Positions 37,145 through 46,584 of a DNA stretch of 64,000 nucleotides are shown here, in pieces (within the stretch, counting starts at the first letter, position 1; each line of letters opens with the position of its first letter). The notes under the pieces were generated by a model. That model had not been told where the DNA came from and ran no database searches. It saw only the letters and a program-made list of their open reading frames with translations. Location: positions 1,461,499 through 1,525,498 of the forward strand of contig NC_022538.1 of the NCBI RefSeq assembly GCF_000968055.1, given 5' to 3'. Origin of the DNA: Alteracholeplasma palmae J233 (GTDB lineage Bacteria; Bacillota_I; Bacilli_A; Acholeplasmatales; Acholeplasmataceae). The translations under genes and the position numbers were made by a program.

Positions 37145-38008
37145 TTACTTTATTTCTGATAAAAATTCTAAAACTATTTCAACTAATTTATTAGATTCTA
37201 ATACTAAAACAAATTTTTCAACATCTAAAGCAACTGTTTTAGGATTAGGAAGAATGTCTAAAAGTGCATTATCCATCGACTGACCACCCATAGCTCTTTC
37301 TTCAAAATCATATATAAATAATACTTTATGATCTAAATAACTAAAGTCTTCTTTTGAAAAGGGTGCTCCGTTTAAAAAATTCTTTAAAAGTAACATCAAT
37401 TGCTTTTCATCTTCTTCTGTATAGTCAATCATCATATATGTATATAAATCGATTGCATCTTCTATATAAGCATAGTTCACTTGTCTTAAGACTTCTTCAA
37501 TTTGATAAATTTGGGCCATTTTAATATTTTCTAATGGAATTTGTTTTCTAAGTTCTGTTAACTGATTAATCACTTCTAAGATTTCATTTTTAGTTTCAAT
37601 TGCATCAGTTTCCATCATATTAGTGTGAGTAAAAGTTTGATATACCATTAAACTTTTTGTTTTATCAGGATATTTTTTAGCAAAATATTGAGCAATAACT
37701 CCACCAATACTAATACCTAATAAATGTACTTTATCTATTTTTAATTCTTCTATTAGTTGATTTAAATCATCAACGATTTGTTCAATAAACTCATATTCAT
37801 TTTGATGATTAAAAACTAAAACACTATAGTTTTCCTTAAGTTTTTCAATAGTCTTAAAATAAGCATTGGCTCCAAGTAAATTATTGCCTAACAAAGCCAA
37901 AATAACTTCTTTTCCATTACCTATTAAATTATATTTTAAAGTAGTTTTTTCTGATTGTTTTACTTGACTACTTAAAATAAAATCTTGATACTCTTTAATG
38001 TAATTCAT
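37145..38008 (-). CDS. Alpha/beta-hydrolase fold protein, possibly catalytically altered
   Basis: 287 residues. Nucleophile elbow GISIGG with Ser near residue 100, followed by AQYFAKKYPDKTKSLMVY as in the fold. The usual oxyanion HG motif reads LALLGNN, and the C-terminal region (ALDVEKFVLVLES) has no histidine where the catalytic GH(F) normally lies. It may bind rather than hydrolyse, or use another residue. The ATG overlaps dus by 14 nt; a second ATG lies one codon upstream. Confidence 0.75.
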   Translation of the reverse strand: MNYIKEYQDFILSSQVKQSEKTTLKYNLIGNGKEVILALLGNNLLGANAYFKTIEKLKENYSVLVFNHQNEYEFIEQIVDDLNQLIEELKIDKVHLLGISIGGVIAQYFAKKYPDKTKSLMVYQTFTHTNMMETDAIETKNEILEVINQLTELRKQIPLENIKMAQIYQIEEVLRQVNYAYIEDAIDLYTYMMIDYTEEDEKQLMLLLKNFLNGAPFSKEDFSYLDHKVLFIYDFEERAMGGQSMDNALLDILPNPKTVALDVEKFVLVLESNKLVEIVLEFLSEIK

Positions 38009-38990
38009 CATTTTCCTCTTTCAGATTATTAAAAAACTCATCTAAGTGTGAAACAACTTCATCTCTAGTTAAACTTCTACTTAGTTTAGCTCTAAGATCA
38101 CTTGAATTATGTAGTCCTTTAATATACCAAGGACCATGACTTCTCATTTCAAGGATTGCTGTTTTCTCACCTTTTAACTTAATCAAATCATCCATATGTT
38201 TGATCATTAAATTCTTAATTTCTTCTGGCTTGACTTCAATTTTTTCTTCACCATTAAAATAAGACATGATATCTCTAAAAACCCAAGGATTACCTAGTGC
38301 TGCTCTCCCAATCATAACAGCATCACAACCTGTATAATCTAACATGCGCTTAGCACTTTCACCATCTACAATATCACCATTTCCAATAACCGGAATTTTA
38401 ACAGCTTCTTTTACAGCCTTAATCACATCAAGGTCTGCTTTTCCACTATAACCTTGAGCTCTTGTTCTAGCATGAACAGTAATCGCGCTTGCCCCTGCTG
38501 CCTCTATCTTTTTAGCTACTTCAACAGCATTGATACTTTCACTGTCCCAACCACTTCTGATTTTAACAGTAATCGGTTTTTTAACTCTTTTTACTATTTC
38601 TGAAACAATTTCATATATTTTATCAGGATCTTTCATTAAAGATGCTCCTGCTTGTGCTTTAATAGCAACCTTTGGGACTGGGCAACCCATATTAATATCA
38701 ATAGCATCACAATTACTATGTGCTTCTACATATAAAGCAGCCTCAACCATTGTTTCTAAGTCAGAACCAAAAATTTGTTGAATCATTGGCTTTTCTTCAT
38801 CAGTCATATATAACAATTCTACTGTTTTATCATTATTAAAATGGATTCCTTTATCAGAAACCATTTCTGCAAAAACTAGCCCTGCACCAAATTGTCTAGC
38901 AAGCAATCTAAAAGGATTATTAGATACACCAGCCATTGGGGCTAATACTATTTTATTATTAACTTCTATATTTCCTATTTTAAATGACAT
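37995..38990 (-). CDS. dus: tRNA-dihydrouridine synthase (DusB type)
   Basis: 331 residues. FMN enzyme reducing uridines in tRNA. LAPMAGVSNNPFR, catalytic Cys in DINMGCPVPKV near residue 97, VHARTR and MIGRAALGNPWVF are family hallmarks. ATG 38990 follows AAAGGTG; the longer reading frame upstream runs through the promoter. Divergent from hslO; in Bacillus dusB and hslO also lie in the tilS-lysS neighbourhood. Confidence 0.94.
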   Translation of the reverse strand: MSFKIGNIEVNNKIVLAPMAGVSNNPFRLLARQFGAGLVFAEMVSDKGIHFNNDKTVELLYMTDEEKPMIQQIFGSDLETMVEAALYVEAHSNCDAIDINMGCPVPKVAIKAQAGASLMKDPDKIYEIVSEIVKRVKKPITVKIRSGWDSESINAVEVAKKIEAAGASAITVHARTRAQGYSGKADLDVIKAVKEAVKIPVIGNGDIVDGESAKRMLDYTGCDAVMIGRAALGNPWVFRDIMSYFNGEEKIEVKPEEIKNLMIKHMDDLIKLKGEKTAILEMRSHGPWYIKGLHNSSDLRAKLSRSLTRDEVVSHLDEFFNNLKEENDELH

Positions 38991-39006
38991 TTTTTTCACC
39001 TTTGTT

Positions 39007-39035
39007 ATTGTATCATATGATATAAAATCTTGCAA
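39007..39035 (-). promoter_or_regulatory. dus promoter
   Basis: Minus strand TTGCAA (39030-39035), 17 nt, TACAAT (39007-39012) with TGA before it. Confidence 0.7.
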
Positions 39036-39041
39036 TCATGC

Positions 39042-39047
39042 TACAAT
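39042..39047 (+). promoter_or_regulatory. hslO extended -10
   Basis: TGCTACAAT, 22 nt before the ATG, back-to-back with the dus promoter; no clear -35. Confidence 0.5.
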
Positions 39048-39069
39048 AATACATGAAATGAGGTATTTT

Positions 39070-39945
39070 ATGAAAGATTATACACTAATAGCAACCGCTT
39101 ATAATAAAGAAGCACGTATTTATGCTGCTACTTCTACTAATTTAGTCCAAGAAGCACATGAAATACATAAAACTTGGCCAACAGCTAGTGCTGCCCTAGG
39201 TCGTTTTTTAACCGCATCTGCCATGATGAGTTTAATGTATAAAGATGATGAACATCTTACTTTAAAAATTGAAGGCGAAGGCCCTTTAAAATACTTGCTT
39301 GCTGAAGCTCACAATGGAATCGTTAGAGGAGATATCGGAAATCCTGAAGTTTACCTAAAGTATCACAGTGGACCCAAAGCAGGAAAACTTAATGTAGGTA
39401 TGGCAGTTGGTGCAGGTTTATTAACTGTTACCAAAGACTTAAACATGAGACAACCTTTCACTTCTTCAACCCCTCTTGTCAGTGGTGAAATAGGAGATGA
39501 TTTTACTTATTATTTTACAACTAGTGAACAAACACCTTCTGCAGTAGGCGTTGGTGTATTAGTTAATGTAGATAATTCTATTTTAGTGAGTGGCGGTTTT
39601 ATCGTTCAACTTCTACCAAGTGCTAGTGAACAAACTATTTCTTCTTTAGAAAAAGCCTTAACAAAGATTTCTTCTGTAACAGATTTAATGCAAGAAGGTA
39701 AAAAGCCAGAAGATCTTATTCATATTTTAGCTAGTGGGACTGAAGAAATCTTAGACAAAAGAGAAATTAAATATCACTGTCCTTGCTCAAAAGAAGGTTT
39801 TGCTAGTTCATTAAGTTATCTTGATAATAAAACACTTGAAGAACTTATCCATGAAGATCATGGAGCTGAAATCAATTGTCATTTTTGTGGAAAAAAATAC
39901 CACTTTAGTGAAAATGATTTAAAAGATATTATCAATAACAAATAA
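39070..39945 (+). CDS. hslO: Hsp33 redox-regulated chaperone
   Basis: 291 residues. Holdase activated when its zinc cysteines oxidise. The CxC...CxxC motif is intact (HCPCSKEGF and INCHFCGKKYHF near residues 240-275). ATG 39070 follows GAGG by 6 nt; an upstream ATG overlaps the site. Single gene with its own terminator. Confidence 0.95.
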   Translation: MKDYTLIATAYNKEARIYAATSTNLVQEAHEIHKTWPTASAALGRFLTASAMMSLMYKDDEHLTLKIEGEGPLKYLLAEAHNGIVRGDIGNPEVYLKYHSGPKAGKLNVGMAVGAGLLTVTKDLNMRQPFTSSTPLVSGEIGDDFTYYFTTSEQTPSAVGVGVLVNVDNSILVSGGFIVQLLPSASEQTISSLEKALTKISSVTDLMQEGKKPEDLIHILASGTEEILDKREIKYHCPCSKEGFASSLSYLDNKTLEELIHEDHGAEINCHFCGKKYHFSENDLKDIINNK

Positions 39946-39949
39946 TTTT

Positions 39950-39983
39950 ATTCCCTAAGATATCATATCTAGGGAATTTTTAT
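39950..39983 (+). terminator. Terminator after hslO
   Basis: Inverted repeat ATTCCCTAAGATAT/ATATCTAGGGAAT followed by TTTTATTT. Confidence 0.8.
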
Positions 39984-40071
39984 TTAAGTTTCATTTAAGT
40001 CTTTTTTAATGGTTTTATTTTATACTATATACGTTCCATCCAAAAAGTAATACCCTCTCCTTTTGAAAGTA

Positions 40072-40097
40072 AAGGTTTGTGCATTTGCACAAACCTT
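40072..40097 (-). terminator. Probable terminator after maf
   Basis: Very stable stem AAGGTTTGTGC/GCACAAACCTT with a short loop, 14 nt past the maf stop. U-run is poor (TTTACTTTC). Confidence 0.5.
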
Positions 40098-40110
40098 AAA
40101 CTTTATCTTA

Positions 40111-40665
40111 TTAAATTGTTTTGAGGGTTTGTAAGACTTCTTTTAAAGGTAGACCAATAATAGTAAATAAATCTCCTTCATGTCTTTCTATTAATTTACT
40201 ACCAATTCCTTGAATAGCATATGAACCTGCTTTATCCATTGGTTCTTTTGAAGCAATATACTCTGTTATTTCAAAGTCTGTTAATTCTTTAAAATAAACG
40301 CTTGCTACTGATGTGAATACTTTCTCAATTCCCTTTTTTAAAATAGCTACTCCTGTGATGACTTGGTGTTTTTTACCAGAAAGTTTTTTTAACATTCTAA
40401 AAGCATCTTCTTCATCAATAGGTTTTTCTAATACTTCATTTTCTAGAACAACAACCGTATCAGCACCAATAACAGTATCTTCTTGATTTTTTTCTAAGAC
40501 ATCGCTTGCTTTTTTATAAGCTAGTTCTGATACATACTTTTTAGGGTCTGTTTTATCTAAATGAACACTTTTTTCATCAAAATCAGGACTAACTATCTTG
40601 AATGAAACACCGGCTTCTTCTAGTAATTGTTTTCTTCTAGGTGATTGACTTGCTAATATAATCAT
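40111..40665 (-). CDS. maf: Maf family nucleoside triphosphate pyrophosphatase
   Basis: 184 residues. SQSPRRKQLLEE at the N-terminus and GADTVVVLE around residue 65 are family motifs; such enzymes hydrolyse dTTP/UTP or modified nucleotides. Single gene with an AAGGAGG site. In Bacillus maf is linked to the mre/min genes, absent here. Confidence 0.93.
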   Translation of the reverse strand: MIILASQSPRRKQLLEEAGVSFKIVSPDFDEKSVHLDKTDPKKYVSELAYKKASDVLEKNQEDTVIGADTVVVLENEVLEKPIDEEDAFRMLKKLSGKKHQVITGVAILKKGIEKVFTSVASVYFKELTDFEITEYIASKEPMDKAGSYAIQGIGSKLIERHEGDLFTIIGLPLKEVLQTLKTI

Positions 40666-40692
40666 GTAGTAAGCCTCCTTTATACGGGGACT

Positions 40693-40698
40693 ATTATA
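40693..40698 (-). promoter_or_regulatory. Extended -10 promoter for maf
   Basis: Minus strand TGATATAAT, about 28 nt from the ATG. Confidence 0.55.
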
Positions 40699-40750
40699 TC
40701 ATAATATAGAGTTTGTCTATGACTTTATTTTCATTTTAAGTCTTTAAATA

Positions 40751-40799
40751 TTTAAAAAAAACCATCAATGAAACATAAAATTATTTCTATTTCATTGAT
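40751..40799 (-). other. Inverted repeat with T-run between maf and tilS
   Basis: ATCAATGAAA (40764-40773) and TTTCATTGAT (40790-40799) form a perfect 10-bp stem; on the minus strand GGTTTTTTTT follows. It looks like a terminator facing maf, though no minus-strand gene lies upstream of it. Could be an operator. Confidence 0.45.
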
Positions 40800-40839
40800 A
40801 AATCACCAACTTATTTTCATCATTTATAATACCTAATGT

Positions 40840-40845
40840 TATAAT
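40840..40845 (+). promoter_or_regulatory. Extended -10 promoter for tilS-hpt-ftsH-rqcP
   Basis: TGTTATAAT, 21 nt before the tilS ATG. Confidence 0.55.
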
Positions 40846-40866
40846 ATTAAGGTGAGGTGAACGCAG

Positions 40867-42114
40867 ATGCAATTTAACTTATCAATTAAACTAGAAAAGA
40901 ATACTCCCTACTTAATTTCTGTAAGTGGTGGCGTGGACTCAATGGTTCTATTAGACTATTTATATAAAGAAGGTTATAGCTTAAAAGTAGTTCATTTTAA
41001 TCATTTAAAAAGAAAAGAATCTATTTTAGATAAGAGCCTTGTTGAGTCATATTGTAAAAATAATAATATTGATTTTTATTACTTTGAACTTCACCTAGAT
41101 AATAAAGATTTTCAAAATCAAGCAAGAAAACTTAGAAAAAAATATTTATTAGAAGTGGCTAAAAAAAATCAAATCAATCATATTATAACAGCGCATCACC
41201 TAGATGATTTAGCTGAAACCATTTTTATGAAAATTTCTAGAGGTAGTTCCCTTTTGGGATATAGTGGCATGAGTGCCTCTTATACGGTAGATGATATAAC
41301 TTATTTAAAACCCTTACTTTATACACCAAAAGATGATTTGATTAGATATTCTAAAAAAAATCTAGTTACTTATTTAGAAGATAGAACCAATAGTGAAGAT
41401 CATTACTTTAGAAATAGAGTAAGACACCATATTATCCCTTTTTTAAAATCAGAAACTAATTTTAAAGAATCTATTATTCATTATCATAAGCAACTACTAC
41501 TAGCTTATACATATATTAGAAAAGAATCTTTAGCTTTCTTAAACGGTTCTCTATCTATTGTAAAACTAGATAAATTCTTATTATTAGATGAAGCTGTACA
41601 ATTAGATATTCTTTCTTATCTTCTAGAGTCTTATCATATTGAAAAAACATTTAATTTAGTTTCCAGCATGCTAGATGCTTTGAAAAATAAAAATAAACCA
41701 AATGTTGTAATTAGTCTATCTTCTCGTTATGTTTTTACAAAATCTTATCAAAAAGCATTCATAACTAAACAAGAAAAAATAGATTTAAACTTACCAACTC
41801 CTATCATTGATACTTATGATGATTTATTATCTAATATTCCCAAAAACAGTCAAGAAATATGTTATAATATACTAGATTATCCACTTACAGTAAGAAGGCG
41901 CCAAAATGGTGATGTATTACAATTTAATTACGGTCGAAAAAAATTAAAAGATTTCTTAATTGATAAAAAGATTCCTCTTTACCAAAGAGACAATTTATGG
42001 ATTGTAGTTGATAGTAATAACCAAATCATTTGGATACCTAACCTATATATAAACAAAACTCTGGGTAACCAAAATAAAATATATATATCACTTCGGGAGG
42101 AACAAGATGCATAA
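40867..42114 (+). CDS. tilS: tRNA(Ile)-lysidine synthetase TilS
   Basis: 415 residues. Adds lysine to C34 of tRNA-Ile2 (CAU) so that it reads AUA. PP-loop SVSGGVDSMVLL near residue 18, then HHLDDLAET. A C-terminal domain with RRRQNGD and the LKDFLIDKKIPLYQRD segment is present, as in full-length TilS. GGTGAGGTGA lies upstream. Overlaps hpt by 8 nt. Confidence 0.95.
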   Translation: MQFNLSIKLEKNTPYLISVSGGVDSMVLLDYLYKEGYSLKVVHFNHLKRKESILDKSLVESYCKNNNIDFYYFELHLDNKDFQNQARKLRKKYLLEVAKKNQINHIITAHHLDDLAETIFMKISRGSSLLGYSGMSASYTVDDITYLKPLLYTPKDDLIRYSKKNLVTYLEDRTNSEDHYFRNRVRHHIIPFLKSETNFKESIIHYHKQLLLAYTYIRKESLAFLNGSLSIVKLDKFLLLDEAVQLDILSYLLESYHIEKTFNLVSSMLDALKNKNKPNVVISLSSRYVFTKSYQKAFITKQEKIDLNLPTPIIDTYDDLLSNIPKNSQEICYNILDYPLTVRRRQNGDVLQFNYGRKKLKDFLIDKKIPLYQRDNLWIVVDSNNQIIWIPNLYINKTLGNQNKIYISLREEQDA

Positions 42115-42646
42115 CGATATCGAAAAAATTTTGTTAAGTGAACAAGAAATTGAGGCAATTTGCAAAAAAATAGGATCACAAATTACCGCTGACTATGAAA
42201 ACAAAAAACCTGTATTAGTTGGTTTATTAAAAGGATGCATTCCTTTTATGTCAGACCTTGCTAAACATATCAACACACATGTTGAATTTGCTTATATGTC
42301 AGTAAGCAGTTACCATGGTGGCATTTCATCATCAGGAGATGTAAAAATCAAACTTGACTTAGATATATCAATCAAAGATCGTGATGTCTTAATCGTTGAA
42401 GATATCGTAGATACTGGTTCTACTCTAAGTACAATTACAAAAATGTTAAAAAGTAGAGATGCAAAATCTGTTAAAGTTGTAACTCTATTAGATAAACCTG
42501 CTGGAAGAGTTGTAGAATTCTATCCAGACTATATTGGCAAAACAATTCCTAAAGAATTTGTAGTTGGATATGGTCTAGACTATGATGAATTCTATCGTAA
42601 CCTTCCTTATGTAGGGGTACTAAAACCTTCAGTTTATACAAAATAA
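42107..42646 (+). CDS. hpt: Hypoxanthine phosphoribosyltransferase
   Basis: 179 residues. Purine salvage enzyme making IMP or GMP with PRPP. VLIVEDIVDTGSTLSTI is the PRPP loop; KGCIPFMSDLA and VSSYHGG precede it. GGGAGG lies upstream within the tilS end. The tilS-hpt-ftsH order is conserved in Firmicutes. Confidence 0.95.
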   Translation: MHNDIEKILLSEQEIEAICKKIGSQITADYENKKPVLVGLLKGCIPFMSDLAKHINTHVEFAYMSVSSYHGGISSSGDVKIKLDLDISIKDRDVLIVEDIVDTGSTLSTITKMLKSRDAKSVKVVTLLDKPAGRVVEFYPDYIGKTIPKEFVVGYGLDYDEFYRNLPYVGVLKPSVYTK

Positions 42647-42663
42647 AAGAAAGAGGTATTTAA

Positions 42664-44631
42664 ATGAATCAAAAACCTAAAAAACCAACTACTAGAAAAA
42701 ATGATATTCTCGCTTTATTTATTGTTTTACTTGTAGCGATAGGATTATTCTATTTTATTGGTAATCTTAATTCATCTAAAACTGAATCCATCAGATATCA
42801 AGATTTCTTAACTCACATTACTAATGAAGAAGTTAAATCAGCAACCGCTACTCCTGTTGGTGGAGATAACACTAATCTTATTAGAATCAACGGAGAATTA
42901 AAAGAAGGCGCTACAACTGATGCAAGTTATTCTAAATATACAAAATTTACTTTGATTATTAGTCAAAATAACTTTGAAGCGATTCAAGATAAACCTGGAG
43001 CATCCAATATTGTCTATGTTGCTAAATCAGGATTTAGCATTTGGTCTGTCGTAATCTCACTTCTTCCACTTGCCGCGTCAATTTTACTTTTTGTAATCAT
43101 TTTTAGAAGTATGAGTGGTGCAAACAATAAAGCCATGGACTTTGGAAAAAACAGAGCTAAACTTAGTCGTGAAAAAACTGTTACTTTCAAAGATGTCGCT
43201 GGTGCGGATGAAGAAAAACAAGAAATGGCTGAATTAGTTGATTTCTTAAAAAACCCAAGAAAATATGTTGAAATTGGAGCTAGAATTCCAAAAGGTGTGC
43301 TTCTATCAGGTTCACCTGGTACTGGTAAAACTTTATTAGCTAAAGCAGTTGCTGGTGAAGCTAGTGTTCCATTCTTTACAATATCAGGTTCTGACTTTGT
43401 TGAATTATACGTTGGGGTTGGGGCTTCACGTGTAAGAGATTTATTTAGAGTTGCTAAAGAAAATGCTCCATGTATTATTTTCATCGATGAAATTGATGCC
43501 GTAGGTCGCCAACGTGGTGCAGGTCTTGGTGGTGGAAACGATGAACGTGAACAAACATTAAACCAATTACTTGTTGAAATGGATGGTTTTACTACTAACC
43601 AAGGTATCATTATTATCGCAGCTACAAATAGACCAGACGTATTAGACCCAGCTATTTTAAGACCAGGACGTTTTGATAGACAAATTACTATTAATCTTCC
43701 TGATGCTAAAGCTCGTGCTCAAATATTAGAAGTTCATGCTAGAAATAAAAAATTAAACAACGTTAACTTTAAAGAAGTAGCAAGCAGAACTCCAGGATTT
43801 AGTGGAGCTGACTTAGAAAACTTACTTAACGAAGCTGCTTTATTAGCTGCTCGTGATAATAGAGCAGTGATTAATCCTACTGATATTGATGAAGCAATCG
43901 ATAGAGTCATGATGGGACCTGCTAAAAAGTCTAAAAAATATAATGAAAACGAAAGACGCATGGTTGCATATCATGAAGCAGGACACGCCGTTATTGGTAT
44001 TAAACTAAAAGATGCAAATATCGTTCAAAAAATTACTATTATTCCTCGTGGTAGAGCAGGTGGATATAACTTAATGATGCCTGAAGTTGAAACTTTCTTC
44101 TCAACTAAAAAATCACTATTAGCTCAAATTACAAGTTTCCTTGGTGGTAGGGTTGCTGAAGAATTAAAATTCGACACTGTAACAAACGGTGCTTATAATG
44201 ACTTCCAAAACGCTACTGCTATCGCACGTGCAATGGTAACTGAGTATGGTATGAGTGACTTAGGCCCTATCCAATATGAAAATAATGGTGGTAATGTCTT
44301 TTTAGGTAGAGACTACTTAAAAGATAAAAACTTCTCTGATCAAGTTGCCTTAGAAATTGATAAAGAAGTCAGAAAAATTATTACTACTTGTTATGATCAA
44401 GCCAAAGAAATTATTTCAACTAACCAAGATTTATTAGAAAATATTACTAAATACTTACTTGCAATTGAAACCCTTAACAAATCTGATATTGACGAAATTG
44501 TTAATACTGGAAAACTTGCTTGGTTTGATAAAGAAGAATCAGAAGAACAACCTTCTGAAACTACTACTGAAGTAGTGGATGCTGAAGTCGTTACTGATTC
44601 AGAGGATAAAAACCCAAATCATGAGGCTTGA
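42664..44631 (+). CDS. ftsH: ATP-dependent zinc metalloprotease FtsH
   Basis: 655 residues. Membrane-bound AAA protease. Two helices (residues 14-34 and about 120-142) flank a small outer domain. Walker A GSPGTGKT near residue 218, [13 protein letters not shown], and zinc motif HEAGH near residue 439. Ends in an acidic tail. The stop TGA overlaps the rqcP start region by 11 nt. Confidence 0.97.
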   Translation: MNQKPKKPTTRKNDILALFIVLLVAIGLFYFIGNLNSSKTESIRYQDFLTHITNEEVKSATATPVGGDNTNLIRINGELKEGATTDASYSKYTKFTLIISQNNFEAIQDKPGASNIVYVAKSGFSIWSVVISLLPLAASILLFVIIFRSMSGANNKAMDFGKNRAKLSREKTVTFKDVAGADEEKQEMAELVDFLKNPRKYVEIGARIPKGVLLSGSPGTGKTLLAKAVAGEASVPFFTISGSDFVELYVGVGASRVRDLFRVAKENAPCIIFIDEIDAVGRQRGAGLGGGNDEREQTLNQLLVEMDGFTTNQGIIIIAATNRPDVLDPAILRPGRFDRQITINLPDAKARAQILEVHARNKKLNNVNFKEVASRTPGFSGADLENLLNEAALLAARDNRAVINPTDIDEAIDRVMMGPAKKSKKYNENERRMVAYHEAGHAVIGIKLKDANIVQKITIIPRGRAGGYNLMMPEVETFFSTKKSLLAQITSFLGGRVAEELKFDTVTNGAYNDFQNATAIARAMVTEYGMSDLGPIQYENNGGNVFLGRDYLKDKNFSDQVALEIDKEVRKIITTCYDQAKEIISTNQDLLENITKYLLAIETLNKSDIDEIVNTGKLAWFDKEESEEQPSETTTEVVDAEVVTDSEDKNPNHEA

Positions 44632-44884
44632 TAAGTATTTAAAAATTTCTCGCCTGATCAAAAGACGTACAGTTGCTAAAGAAGCCGCTAGCAAAGATAA
44701 AGTATTAGTTAACAATAAACTAGCTAAGCCTTCTACTACTATTTATACTAATGATCTAATTACTTTATACTTAGGTTTAAAGATTATAACTATCAAAGTT
44801 ACTTCTCTTACTCCTATTAAAGATGATCTCATGTATGAATTAATTAAAGAAGAAAAACGTATAGAACAAGTATCCCCTTTATAA
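44621..44884 (+). CDS. rqcP: S4-domain ribosome quality control factor RqcP (YabO/Hsp15-like)
   Basis: 87 residues. Begins [22 protein letters not shown], the S4 RNA-binding domain of the RqcP/Hsp15 family, which acts with RqcH in alanine tailing on split 50S subunits. The ATG lies inside the ftsH end, and SD AGAGGA is far (about 14 nt), so translation is likely coupled. The family is often next to other translation genes. Confidence 0.9.
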   Translation: MRLDKYLKISRLIKRRTVAKEAASKDKVLVNNKLAKPSTTIYTNDLITLYLGLKIITIKVTSLTPIKDDLMYELIKEEKRIEQVSPL

Positions 44885-44900
44885 GGGGATATTTCTTTTT
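44871..44900 (+). terminator. Terminator overlapping the rqcP stop
   Basis: ATCCCCTT-tat-AAGGGGAT followed by ATTTCTTTTT; the TAA stop lies in the loop/stem. Confidence 0.8.
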
Positions 44901-44930
44901 ATATGCCTTTTGTTATAACTTAAGTTGTGA

Positions 44931-44936
44931 TATAAT
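44931..44936 (+). promoter_or_regulatory. Extended -10 promoter for lysS
   Basis: TGATATAAT, 27 nt before the ATG. Confidence 0.6.
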
Positions 44937-44962
44937 ATTATTGTTTTTAAAGGAGGTTACTT

Positions 44963-46444
44963 ATGTATCCAGATGATTTTAATGAGCAACAACTCATTCG
45001 TAGAAAAAAAGTTGAAGAATTAAAAGAACTAGGAGTTGATCCTTTTGGTAAAAAATACCAAAGAACTCATACAACCAAACAAATAATTGAAACTTATGGA
45101 AATGATGATCATGACACTTTAGAAGAAAAGCATGTTGAAGTCTCCGTTGCCGGAAGAATTGTATTAAAACGTGTTCAAGGTAAAGCAGGTTTTATGCATC
45201 TTCAAGACAGAGATGGTAAAATTCAAGCTTATGTAAGACTTGATGGTGTCGGTGAATTAAGTTTTGACTTATACAAGCGTGCTGACTTAGGAGATATTGT
45301 AGGTATTAAAGGTATTTTATTTAGAACTAAAACTGATGAACTTACTATAAAAGCAACTGAGTTTACTCACCTTACAAAGGCCTTACGTCCTCTACCAGAT
45401 AAATTCCACGGTTTACAAGATAAAGAAGAGGCACGTCGTCGTCGTTATGTTGACTTAATCGTTAATGAAGAAGCACAATTTGTTGCTAAAACTAGACCTA
45501 GAATTATTAGAGCAATCCAACACTTCTTTGACTCTAAAGGTTTTATTGAAGTGGAAACACCTGTTTTACACTCTATATTAGGTGGTGCTGCTGCTCGTCC
45601 TTTCGTTACACACCACAACGCTTTAGATATGGACTTCTATTTAAGAATCGCAACTGAATTACCACTTAAACGTTTAATTGTTGGTGGTTTAGAAGCCGTT
45701 TATGAAATAGGCAGACTCTTTAGAAATGAAGGAATTGATGCGACTCATAACCCTGAATTTACTACTATTGAAGCTTATCTTGCTTATGCAGATATGGAAG
45801 ATATCATGGATTTAGTAGAAAACTGTTTATCAACTGTTACTCATGAAGTTCTAGGAACATATGATGTGACATATGGTGAAAATACGATTCATATGAAAGA
45901 CTTCAAACGTGTTCATATGGTTGATTTAATCAAAGAACTTTCAGGTGTTGATTTCTGGCAACAAATGTCTTTAGATGAAGCTAAAGATTTAGCTAAAAAA
46001 CATGAAATTAAAATAGAAAAACACTTTTCTATTGGGCACATTATTGAAGCTTTCTATGAAAAATATGGAGAACCTTCGATTATTCAACCAACAATGGTTT
46101 ATGGACATCCAGTAGAAATTTCACCTCTTGCTAAAAAGAATGAAAAAGATCCAAGATTTACAGATCGTTTTGAATTATTTATAGCTGGAAAAGAATATGC
46201 TAATGCTTTTAGTGAATTAAATGATCCAATTGATCAAAAAGAAAGATTCTTACACCAATTAGAACAAAAAGCTCTTGGTGATGATGAAGCTAGTGAAATG
46301 GATATTGACTTTGTTGAAGCATTAGAATACGGTATGCCACCTACAGGTGGACTTGGTATTGGTATTGATAGATTAATTATGTTATTAACTAACACACCTA
46401 ATATTAGAGATGTTATCTTATTCCCACACGCTAGAAGAAAATAA
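44963..46444 (+). CDS. lysS: Lysyl-tRNA synthetase, class II
   Basis: 493 residues. N-terminal OB anticodon-binding domain ([21 protein letters not shown]), then class II catalytic motifs: motif 2 [18 protein letters not shown] and motif 3 [21 protein letters not shown] precedes the ATG. Separate transcript with strong terminator. Confidence 0.97.
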   Translation: MYPDDFNEQQLIRRKKVEELKELGVDPFGKKYQRTHTTKQIIETYGNDDHDTLEEKHVEVSVAGRIVLKRVQGKAGFMHLQDRDGKIQAYVRLDGVGELSFDLYKRADLGDIVGIKGILFRTKTDELTIKATEFTHLTKALRPLPDKFHGLQDKEEARRRRYVDLIVNEEAQFVAKTRPRIIRAIQHFFDSKGFIEVETPVLHSILGGAAARPFVTHHNALDMDFYLRIATELPLKRLIVGGLEAVYEIGRLFRNEGIDATHNPEFTTIEAYLAYADMEDIMDLVENCLSTVTHEVLGTYDVTYGENTIHMKDFKRVHMVDLIKELSGVDFWQQMSLDEAKDLAKKHEIKIEKHFSIGHIIEAFYEKYGEPSIIQPTMVYGHPVEISPLAKKNEKDPRFTDRFELFIAGKEYANAFSELNDPIDQKERFLHQLEQKALGDDEASEMDIDFVEALEYGMPPTGGLGIGIDRLIMLLTNTPNIRDVILFPHARRK

Positions 46445-46476
46445 TTCTATTCTTATATAAATAAATTTAAAAATAT

Positions 46477-46524
46477 AAACCCATAATTAAACTAAGTCAA
46501 CTTAGAAAAATTATGGGTTTTTTA
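46477..46524 (+). terminator. Bidirectional-looking terminator after lysS
   Basis: AAACCCATAATT/AATTATGGGTTT 12-pair stem with an inner CTAAG/CTTAG helix, followed by TTTTATT. The reverse side has fewer T and lies 60 nt past the surface-protein stop, which may also use it. Confidence 0.85.
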
Positions 46525-46584
46525 TTATTAAAGTAATAGGTGATTTATCTTAAAATGATAAATAATTAATTATATTACTATGAG

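Noticed and set aside
43014-43961. Antisense ORFs across ftsH (198 and 75 codons)
   Set aside because: Shadows of the GC-richer AAA coding frame; no binding site or homology.
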